From contig NC_069129.1 of the NCBI RefSeq assembly GCF_026914265.1, positions 22,429,945 to 22,493,944 on the forward strand: DNA of 64,000 nucleotides. The letters are read 5' to 3'. This DNA is from Mya arenaria. Lineage: Eukaryota; Mollusca; Bivalvia; Myida; Myidae. This document shows, one piece after another, positions 39,001-51,000 of the stretch; positions within the stretch are counted from its first letter, which is position 1, and every line of letters begins with the position of its first letter. The notes beneath the pieces are model-generated. The model saw nothing but the letters and a program-made list of their open reading frames with translations, had not been told where the DNA came from and did no database searches. The translations under genes and the position numbers were made by a program.

Positions 39001-42000
39001 ATATACAGAAATCAAAAGACAGTACTATCATCCCTTTTAGTATAATGTATACATTACTGGTTTATATCTCAAAGACATGATTTCATATTAAATGTCGTTT
39101 TTATGACACATGTTTTTGAACATCATTTTATTTTTGCGCAATTAAACTTGTAATGACATGACATCGGCCGAGTGGAATATGGCTGTATTACACTGGAGTG
39201 GGATACAAACTACCATATTTTGCGATATGTTTTGCATTGATCAGTAGTATTTAACAAACTGTAATATTCAGAGTTTATATTTGTATGCTTTTCCAGTACC
39301 TGAAAGGTGTGATTCTATGTGGTTTTATTTCAGCTCTAAGTTTTAAAAAGATAACAACAATCATAAGAGTAATGTGAAGAAGAAAACTGGAAAAAAATAT
39401 TTTTTCAAGATTTAAGTGACATCTCATATTCGTGTTCATACTCTGCTCTAAAAATATGTTGGTGATCAATATTGCTGAACTGCATGGGGAGGTCATTATG
39501 AAAATATGTTATATACTAAAGGCTATCTATCCATATAAGCCCAAATATAATTGGCTAGCCTTTGGTGGGCATTTGTCACATTCCAGTGACAGTTATTGTT
39601 TACCATTATTCTAAACAAGTAATATATTACATTAATGCAGCCTTATCTTGCAACAAGCATTCTGTCTGCAATTAACATGTAATTTCATGATCTACTTACA
39701 GTCAAGGTGAAGGCCAAGAAGAAACAGACAAGTGGAATCATGATTGAAACAGAAGTGGAGGCGAAATGCATGAAAACAATCCAGGAATGCCCCCATCCTA
39801 TACTTGGTAGGAACTTGGAATTGTCTCATCCTTAACACATATTTTTTTTTATAGCATAAGAGTTTTAGCTGAAGATATATGGAAAGGTGCTGCACACTGT
39901 CCATTATCAGAAGCACCCTTCTGGTCTCATTGAGCCCAGGATGGGCACGCTTCAGCCTTCATATAATTCAATGCTATAACTCATAACAAGATAATAAATA
40001 CATACAAACTTTACATATCTGGCTGTTGAAACCTAATATCACCTCAGTTAAACACAATGTCTAACATTTTCTGCCAAATTCATAAATGTTCAACTTCTTC
40101 ATAGCCCAATTCAATGTTCCCTTTGTTACAGACATGCTTATTAATTTACATGTGTAGGCAAATCAGTGTCGCTTGTGTCATTGAAATAGTAAATATTACA
40201 GAAAATCACAATTGAAGCTGTTGCCCATAAAATGAATATAAAAACTGTCACCACTTTTTATGATTTTGTCATATTTGCCGCGAATGGCGATCACCAGCGT
40301 CCCTCTGTTTGTTCCATTAGATTGTTCAACCACCAATCCACCAATCACAGAAAAGAGACTAAGAAAAAGCATTAATGCTAACTTCTCGATTCTGTTACTG
40401 TGTACTTAAATTGCTAGCACAACTTATTGATATCTGATACTTACAAATATTGACTACCATGATTGCTTTGTGATTATATGTCGACTTGCTATTATGTGTG
40501 TATATAAACTTACTGTATTATCAAAATAAATATTGGTTTGACCAAACCAAGCACCAATTTCTTGCCTTTTTTGTGCAGGACTGGACTATGTGACAGAGTT
40601 TCAGAAAAGTGATCCCAAGGTGGCCCCTCGCTACGTGTGTAACCTGTGTGAGGCCAAGTGTGACGTCAGTACTATCATATCACACATCGTGGGGTCGAAG
40701 CATAGGCTCAATTTGTTTGTATGTTTACATTTATAGTAGATCTCTTGTTTTAAAATGACATGACACCAAACCACCCTCAAATTACAAGAGAGCAGATGTG
40801 ATTTGTCTGCGGATGCATGGATTCCCGCAAACTTATGGCTCCAGGGTCTAAAAACTGATTTAAAAAATAGTTAAACTGCTTTTTAATTATTTGTTGTCAG
40901 TATTCACACTCCAGATTACTTCAATTTTGAAGTCAGGAGAGCCCTCAAAAAGGCTTTTAAAAAGCCAGTTTTGCCTTAGAGGAAGGGTGTTTCATCCTAA
41001 ATGGGGGCATAAAGCACCCCCAAAACTCATCAGCCCTTCAGCTGCCAGATCAATCACATCCCTGAAAGGGTAAACCAATGGACAGATGTAATTATACAAA
41101 TCAGCATCACATCAGTTGACATTTTTTATCAGTGTGACCATCATATGATTGTTTTAGAGGTAATGGGTTGTCTGATATAGTTTTAGCTTGTCTGGTTTCT
41201 GCAGAAAAGAAGTCTTGGTATTGCAGTAGCCCTTGTGTCACATGCATTGTGGTGCAAAAAGTTTGGTCATAACTAAAAGAAAATTCAAGATAGAACTTGG
41301 TACACATGTTGCTTGAAACAATACGCTTATATACAGCAAGGTCCATTACTCCATCTTTTACTGTCTTCCTGAGTTATGCCCCTTTGTATTCAAAGAACAC
41401 CAGACAAGTGTTTATGGTCCCTCTGCACTCCTCTTGTTTTCTAGAATGTTTTTCAAAGTCTAGGCATAGTGCTTGTGTTATAATTGGCTTTCTCTGTTCC
41501 GCATAAAAACAGTATCCTTTAGGTGACTGGTAATTTGAAAACTGTCATTGGTATTAACTTGAGTCTTAAATAATCTGATTTTTACCACACTATCTATTTA
41601 AGAAATATTACACACTGATGAGTGTCATATGACATTATAAGGACCGACCAGTCAGCCCCCGAAGGTGTATATGGATTGAGGCATTAGCCTTATATTACAC
41701 CGAACACTTTATTTTACCATTGTTTTTGAAGTGTTTCAATTAACAAAGCTAATAGCTTTGCCTTCAATTTTTTTCTGCCTTTGTCAAAATCGCAAGCAGC
41801 ACTCACCATTTTTATGATGTCAGCAGTCTATATTAGATTTTGAACAGGTCCGTACTGCTGAAGTCATAAAAACTGGATTTATATTAAAATACAGTGATAT
41901 GCGGACCGATCAACTTTATATATATATATACCAAGAAGGGACACATATATGTAAAGTATAATATATATATAAATGACATGTATATTTGTAGCAAGGACCA

Positions 42001-45000
42001 TAACACTGAATGAGATTATTATTGAGTTAAGCCCCTTTATATTTTTCAGAAAGCTAAGCATCCGAGCATCTATGAACATTTGACCAAGTTCAACTCTAAG
42101 AAAAAGAAATCGGAGATAAATGCAAACTGTGAGATGTTTGCAAAGGATATTTACAAGAAGGAAGGGCGAGGTCAGGTTCGTGTGAAGATCGAACTGGATG
42201 TGGATAATGATGAGAAAGACTTTGACGTAAGTTTTGATGGATTGTGGGTTTTTTGCTAAGATAAAAAAAACAGACCTGTCACAGAAGCATGACAAATGCC
42301 CCTGAATTGGCCTCATCTGTGTGATGGCCAATTGACTTTTAAGTGTGAACTTCATGATTGAGGCAAGAACATGAATTGATTGATTTTGAAAGAGATAAAG
42401 TAAATAAGTAATAAATGTAAAGCTGAGATACAATATAAATGGATGGACAGTGTGATTTCTATATGCCTCACTAAAGGAGGCATAAAAAGTTCTACCATAG
42501 CATTGATGTCTTTAACAGTATTTAAGTTTTTGAGTTGGACATTGGGTCAACATTTTTACAACGATAATATCCAATCAATAATTATGTATAACTAAATTTG
42601 TAGCAGGATCATTATCACAATTTAGGCACAAGCATTTCTTCAGCTATGATGCTTCATAAAATGACAGTTAGGTTAATTACATTCAAAAACTATTGGGGAA
42701 AAATGGGGAAAAAAGCATGAGTTTATCAAAATTCATAAAGCAAGATATACTAGTAAATGGTGTCTGTAAATTGTAGTTATATAATACCCCTGCTTGTATT
42801 ACAGAACAATATGAAGCGTCACGCTATGGCCCTGGCGGAGAAGGCTAGTACACTACGAGAGATTGACACGGAGGAGAAGACCGAGATTGTCATGGAGGAA
42901 TTCAGACGTAAGAAACGTCAGGAACGATTGGAGCAATCTGGCGGTAAGGATTTTGCTCTTTTTATGGAAATTATGAAATTTCAGGTGAAAGAGACTTTTG
43001 AAAAGTTTTGAGAAATTTACCAGAAGGGCATTATCATTAACTATGTAAATTAGTTATGGAGTAATTCTGACACAAGAATGTTTTTTAAAAATGGTAGAAT
43101 TTTGGCAATGAGATTGTGACTTAAGCACAAGGTTTTGATATATCATGTGGTAACTGCTATCTCACATGTGCTTCAATTCAAGCTAGTTTATCCAAAAGTC
43201 TTATGGCGATGACTGTTCATAAATATATTCAAAAAACTATACAAAGTTTGCGCTCACAATTTATGTCCTCAGATGCGCCTCCAAGGCATGGTCAGGTTGG
43301 AGCAGAAGACAGAGGCCATTGGGGTCCAAAGAGGGGTCGGTTTGAACGGGAGGATTGGGGTGACGACAATTCACAGGATAGCTTTTATGAAACCAGATAT
43401 GACCAAAACAGAGGCAGACGGTACCCTAAAGATGATAGGCCCATGTATGTATATCGATTAAAAACTTTAAAATGGACATACCTTTAACTACTTACTAAAT
43501 AATGCATCTATGGAAGATATTAAAAATGTAACCGCGTATTTAATAGCAGAAAGCACAAAAATATATAATGATTGGTGAAAGCTAAAAGATTTACTGTGGT
43601 CTACTCTAGTCGCATAAGGTAGAAATACCATGTTTTATGCTCATTTCTTTCAAATTAAACTTGGTATCCTTCGGACCATTGTTTTCGACATTTAATCATC
43701 CTTTTTATAATGATATTATTAATTTTGGTAAATCTCATTTTGGAGCAATAGTGCATCTTTAAGGAAAGATAAAGGTATTCCAACCACATATTTGTACCCT
43801 AATTAGACATTCATGCGTAGTGAAATCATTCTTGTAAATTGAACTAACTTACTTCAAATTCAGGAAACTCATTAGTACTTGCATAATTATTAAACATGGA
43901 CGATGTCTATGGCCAGTGTCTGACTTTAGACTCAAGAGTCTAAATTGCCAATCTCCATTTCATTTTAACTTTCCTTCTGGCATAGTATTGATGATGAACT
44001 ATGCTGATTTACATCACTTTTAAATGTTTACTGTTATTTACATATTTGATTAAAATAAATCGCATCAAGGTGATTTTTTAACCAGGTTTTCAACGAAAAC
44101 CGGGTTATTAGAATGAGGTTGTCGTTGGGCGGGCGGATGGACGGGCGGGCGGGCGTCAAACATTGGTTTCTGTTCAATAACTTTAGTTAGCATTGACAGA
44201 TATTGATGAAACTTGGTGTGTAGGTAGCTTATGTGAAGAGCAAGCTTGGGATTGCTTTTGAGGGGGGTGGGGCTAAGGTCAAGGTCGCCTGTTACTAAAA
44301 ATAGAAAAATGGTTTCTGCCCAATAACTTTTAGTTAGGATTGATAGATATTGACGAAAGTTGGTGTGTAGGTAGCTTATGTGAAGAGCTAGCTTGGGATT
44401 GCTATTGAGGGGGGAGGGGCTAAGGTCAAGGTCACTGTTACTTAAAATAGAAAAATGGTTTCTGCCCAATAATTTTAGTTAGCATTGACCGATATTGATA
44501 TATGAAACTTGGTGTGTAAGTTGCTTATGTGAAGAGCTAGCTTGGGATTGCTTTTGAGTGGGGAGGGGCTAAGGTCAAGGTCACTATTACTTAAAATAGA
44601 AAAATGGTCAAGGTCACTGTTTCGTAAAATAGAAAAATGGTTTCTGCCCAATAACTTTAGTTAGCATTGACCGATATTGATGAAACTTGGTGTGTAGGTA
44701 GCTTATGTACAGAGCTAGCTTGGGATTGCTTTTGAGGGGGGTGGGGCTAAGGTCAAGGTCGCCTGTTACTAAAAATAGAAAAATGGTTTCTGCCCAATAA
44801 CATAAGTTAGCATTTATAGATATTGATGAAACTAAGTGCATGTGTAGGTAGCTTATGTGAAGAGCTAGCTTGGAATTGCTTTTGAGTGGGGAGGGGCTAA
44901 GGTCAAGGTCACTATTACTAAAAATAAAAAAATGGTTTCCGCCAACAGTAATTTTCAGTTACGTCTCTTTTTGATAAAAGTAAAGATAAAGTCATACAAC

Positions 45001-48000
45001 AAATTAATTGGCTATAATTTCTGATTGCCCATAACAAAAACCTGGTTTCGTCGCATTGCCGCGCTTCTAGTTTATTTTTTATAAAAATGATTTTCTGAGT
45101 CTACGTCTAGACTCGGACTTGAAACTGAAGTCAAAAATGTGGTCTTATGGGCACTGTGTATGCTGACTCTGATTAAGAGCTGCACATGGGTTTGTTTGGA
45201 TCTAAATAGACTTCCAAATGCTGGTACAATTTTTCATATTAAAATTCAGTATATTTCATCATTAGTTCTCAGTTAGAAGGAAAGTTCCGATTAAATGAAG
45301 ATTTGCGGATTTGCCACTTGAGTCCGAACTCAGACTTGAGACTATAATCATGGCCCCAGATAACAGCTGTCCTATGTTACATGTATCTTCCTACTATAAA
45401 CTTCACTCTATATAGCCTTTTTAACACTATATTCAGGCACGGTCGATATGGCAGAGAACCATATCAGCCAGATCCTTACCAATCATATGACCCATATAGC
45501 CGAGAAGACTTCAGAGTATCGTACCGAGAGAGGTTCGACTTCCATCAACATAATGACCCATATTATGAGCGGTAAGTAGTAATGATGCTGTAAGTAAAAT
45601 CATTGATTAATTGTTGATCATCAAACATTAACTGACAATTTTATATAACTATTAATTTTTAGCCCTTAAACACAGCATTTGCCTCGTCCAATAATGCAAA
45701 TGCCTTCTCTATCTCAGTGCCAATATCTATATCAGTTAGCAGCCCTGGTCCGAAAAATGATATTGATATACAGCCCACATTTTAAAGGATTTGTTTGGCT
45801 AATTAAACAGGGCCAAAAATTGATATCGATTTGCAGCTGGAAGTTCGGAAATGGCAGCCATTTTGTTTTAAATATATAAAATTTATGACAAATATAAAAT
45901 GTGTTATGTATATAAGAGTGGTTCTTTGTTATAATTAATACATTTTTTTAATAAATTTAGTGTTTAAATTCTGTATCCATGAAGTAATTTAATAAAATTG
46001 TCAATAAATAAGTAATTTGATATTGGCTCTGTAATTTGTCCTTGGGACAGTCGTATTGGCCCTCGACCTTCGGCATTGAGCCAATATGACTGCCCTTGGA
46101 CAAATCACAGGGCCAATATTAAATCACTTATTTATTAACATATAGCATTAACTGATATTCATAATTAGCACTGCCAAAATGTATGATTTCTGATATTGTA
46201 GCCGCACCTGTTCTTTTTAAAAAATATCATAATGAAGAGATGTTTTATTCCATGATGGAAAAATATATCAACACAACTGAACACAGAGAGCAACGTGATG
46301 TCATGCTGTTCATAATTAACTCTACTTTATAGTAACTCATTTTTCCGAAATACCCATATGATTAGATGTAATACATTTGAGGTAGAAATGCGGAAGTCCA
46401 AAATATGTTTGAACATACCTAGTAAAATTACTATAATTATTTCAATATACAGTAATATATAGAATATATTTGGTGTAGTAAATATGATTTAAACAGAGCA
46501 GGTGTCATTTTCCTACTGTCTTTTCCAATACCCCTATAAAGATAGGGCACTGATAGGGGCCAGCTCCCTATAAGTTGCTGATAATCCAATTACTGATAAG
46601 GGCAGACACTAGTAGTAGCTGATAGGGTGTATTATCTATGAAGTAAAGGGTTTAATAGTTACAATAAAAAAGTATGCATACTATGAACATGTCAGTCAGG
46701 CAGTATTATGGTAAGTATTACATAACTAGGTAGCATGGCTTAATTGTCTACCGGGTATTTGAATGTGCAAACTTTAAAAAGACATGAACTCCTGTAATGT
46801 AATTCTGTTGACAGTGTTCACTGTCCAATCTGTTTTGCTGACATATTTGTTTATATAAATAGATTAAAAATTAACAGCAGATTTAACAATCCTTTTTATG
46901 CTGTGCTCTTGTGTTTTTTAAGGTAAATCAAACATGATTATAAAATACATAAAATAAAGGTTTTGTAAGTTTGTTTCCTCCTTGTCCTCAGGCGAATGTT
47001 AGATGAACGTCGATACCTGGACAGTCTAATGATGGAGCGACATCGTCTTGCTGACCCCTACGATGAACGGAGACGTCTGGACGATGTCATGGCACGCAGG
47101 AAGTACCTTGACTCACTTGAGAAGGATCGTCTAGAAGACATGATTGCCAGACGAGCGAGGCTGGAACAAACGGAAGATATCGACCTGATAAGGCTGAGGC
47201 GCTTTGAAGAGAGGTCAGTTTTGTTTTTGCTATCGCCTGCTAAACATAGCAGACAAATAAAGGTTACTTTGTCTGGTGGCGTCTTATTTTTTGTTTTGGA
47301 TCAGTAACTGTTAAATACTTGTTTTCTTCAGACTTGGTATGCACCTTTCTTATGGTTCCATAACACATAATAATATCTTAATCATTCCTAACTACCATCA
47401 CACTTACAAGGAGCCATTCCATGAGTTGGCAATGTTAAATAGAAATATGTTACTTATTTCTAATTACCATCCCATCCATATACAGGGAGCCATTCCATGA
47501 GATAGCAATGTTAAATAAAAAATGTCTTAATTATTCCTATCTACCATCCCATATACAGGGAGCCATTCCATGAGATAGCAATGTTAAATAGAAATGTCTT
47601 AATTATTCCTAACTACCATCCCATATACAGGGAGCCATTCCATTAGTTGGCATTGTTAAATCGAAATGTCTTAATTATTCCTAACTACCATCACACCTAC
47701 AGGGAGCGGCAGATCGGCCAGAGAAGTGGAGGTATGCCTGAAGCCAGCCGAAGTCCGGGCCTATCCAGCAACGAGAGGACGCGACTTGAAGACCAGATGA
47801 AGAGAAGAGAGCTTATGAATATACAGTCCACGGCCAAGGATATCATGCAGGACCAGTTAGTGTTCTTTGAATGTACTTTACAGGAAATCTAAGAGATAAC
47901 TTGTTTCTATGATAAAGTTCTCTTTTCAAATACATTTTGTGATGTTAAAAATTGAGCTCCAGTTCAAAGAGAAGTTATAAATGCTTAAGGCAAATTTATA

Positions 48001-51000
48001 AAAAAAATAATGATTGAAAAATCTAGGCCACATTACACTAAATTAATTAAATACATTATTGTACTTGGAAAATTATTTGGTTGTGTATATCTGTCAAAGT
48101 TGTTTGTTAATTGTTATTTTTAGGGATAAATTGTTCCTCCATAGCATTACCTGGTATTTTTAGATGACATTCTTCTTAAGTGAAATGATGTGACTTTAAT
48201 TTCAACCCTTTCCTGTTTTTAGTATAATATTATGCTAAATTTGTATGTTTCTGTCCAACAGATCAGCCAGTCTGTCACTGAGTGGTGACCCTTCTGTTGC
48301 TAGCAGACAAAGGACTGATGCCGCTAGGCAACTGCAAGAGGTGACAATATGAAATATATTTTTCAGCCCTTCTGTTTTTCGAAAATGAAAAAGTTGAGGC
48401 ACCGTCAGTTGAGGCACCGTCATAGCCTTGGTGTTGTTGTCAGCGACGTTGTTTACAACATCCTTGAACCTTGGTTATATCTCCAAAACCTCAAAGATAA
48501 TTAAATTCACACTTATAACAAGGCCCTTAACTCTGGCTTTAATAAGTCTTGTGCATTGGCGTTCACCCATCGGTGCTCTTCTTTAGTTCTTCTTTTCTTG
48601 AAGAAAAGGTTTAGGTATTGACTTAAGCTTGTTGGAATTGGAGCAGTCATTGTATATTAACTTTCATGTTGACGTTTACTTTGTTCGCATGAAGAAGCTC
48701 ATATGAAACTTGGTTCACTTGGTCCATATAACAAAATGCACATTTGTACTAAGTCCCATATCAATGAATAAAATATTTGTTGAGTTCCACTTCTTGATTG
48801 ACTGACAAATTGGACAGCATCCCCATTTGAATATTTGTATCTATAAGAGATTAGTTTATACAAATTTCTTGTAGCTCGATTGTGATGAAAACTGATAGCT
48901 TGTTGAATAAATCTTGAGTCTGTTTCCTGCGTAGAAACTAGTACTGTTTCCCATTTTGAGAGGCCATAAGAAAGTACCCCTGGTGGGGATCGAACCCACA
49001 ACTTCTTGAGTGAGAGGCGGACACCTGAACCACTAGACCCCTCAAAAGATTGTAACGTCAATTGATGATGACCATTTGATGTTTGCCTTAAGGTTACAAA
49101 ATAGTTTTTAATTATACACCATTTGGTATACAGACAGGCATATGAAAGTTTTTTGTAGAAAATGACAGGGTTGCTCCAATCACTGAATAACTGAAAAATG
49201 ATGACCATCAATATTTATTTGGTCATAAACAATTAACAAATATATTTTAATATGTACACAAAAGAGCTTTTTTGATTTATGCTATATGAACGAAAAATAA
49301 CATAGAACACACAGAAAACGCATAAGAAACGATATTAATTTTGTAGTTATAAAACAATGAAGTCAAACATGCCAAATGTGTGGTGTTTGCTCATGCATAA
49401 AAATATTCCAATCATTGATCAGTTTTATATCTCCAATTATCTATAGTAAAATTTGGTCGAATTCCCAAAACTAGCACACCATTCATTCTCATATTCTTGC
49501 CTGTTGCAGGAAGCTGCCAAGAATCCCACTGTCAACGTGTCCGAGATATTGCAAAGCCTGGTAAGAATGATTTGATAAAATACACGATGAATATCTACAA
49601 CTATACCTGTGATGTAAGACATATCAGAATGAACACCTTTTCTTGTAAAAAATTTGTTACTGTAAATAAACATGTTCAGAGCATGTACATTGAAAATTGA
49701 CTGCTTATTGAAAATATAGAAACTTGACTGAACATTCAAAAGATATGCCATTACCACACATTGAAAAGATTAAAAGATAGACGCTTAACTGGTAATTTTA
49801 TGTATAGAAACTTTACAGTAAATTTAGAAAGCTGTACCATACAATTAAAATACAGAGACTTAACTGCTTATTTTATATATAGAAACTTTACAGTAAATTT
49901 AGAAAACTGTACCATAATGATACAATTAAAATACAGAGACTGCAAAAAAACATTAAATCCTTCCTGAATCTTGCTTACGTCTATTAATTCCTTTGTAGCT
50001 GTTGTTAATGACCTTCAGTGATGATGAGGCAGTCAGGGCCCTGCTGATTCCAATCCTCAATCATCTTACATTTTCCAGCACACTATGGCATGATGTCCTT
50101 ATTTTCTTTTTAGACATCGTCAATGATCTCAAGTGAGGATGACGCAGCCATGGCCCTGCAGATTTCCAACGCTCTCACACAGTCACTCCTCAAGTACAGG
50201 CTACACAATGCACCCAAGGAGGTAAGGCCCTCAGAAATGTGTATTTTAACAATCCTAAATTGATGGATGTTTATTAAGTGACATCAGACATAGGTTTGGG
50301 GTAAACAACAATAATAAAAACTAAGAGCTGATAAAAACAAGTCGAGGTAAATTAAAGTGCCTGTTGAAATTTGTTTATAAACTGTCGCCTCAGAGCAAGA
50401 AATGCATCTATAAATAGAAGATGGAATTGAGTTCCTGCATTTATTTGACTGTATCTTTAATAGAAACTAAAATGTTATTTTCAATGCATTTTTATGCCCC
50501 CGAAGGTGAGCATATTAAAATCGCACCGTCCGTCTGTCCGTCCGTCCGGCTCTGTAACTTTCCCTTGTATGGACAGATTTTAAAATAACTTGGCAAATGT
50601 GTTCCACGTACCAAGACGACGTGTCGCGTGCAAGACCCGTGTCCCTACCTCTGAGGTCAAGGTCACACTTAGTATTTATTCGCAATGGAGTGCTGCATAT
50701 AAAGACATAGTGTATAGGTTGTTGTGTCCGGGCTGTAACTTTCTCTTGTATGGACAGATTATAAAATGACTTGCCACATGTGTTCCACATACCAAGACGA
50801 CGTGTCGTGTGCAAGACCCATGTCCCTACCACTAAGGTCAAGGTCACACTTAGTGTTTATTCACAATGGAATGCTGCATATATAAGCACATAGAGTATAG
50901 GTTGTCATGTCCGGGCTGTAACTTTCCCTTGTATGGACAGATTTTAAAATGACTTGCCACATGTGTTCCACATACCAAGACAACTGTCGCGTGCAAGACC

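Noticed and set aside
42050-42433. Minus-strand 184-codon hydrophobic frame
   Set aside because: It is antisense to a well-supported exon (42050-42226) of the zinc-finger gene and AT-rich intron.
44065-44841. Minus-strand proteins with repeated FLVTGDLDLSPTPLKSNP motifs
   Set aside because: The repeats in the peptide are translations of the tandem core of Helitron-like element B.
48960-49043. tRNA gene on the minus strand
   Set aside because: Box A and box B are good, but the tRNA-like part runs straight into a body shared with 17965-18173, so it is a SINE head.
48699-49211. 170-codon minus-strand gene
   Set aside because: Most of it is the SINE at 48850-49043 read through; no domain is present.
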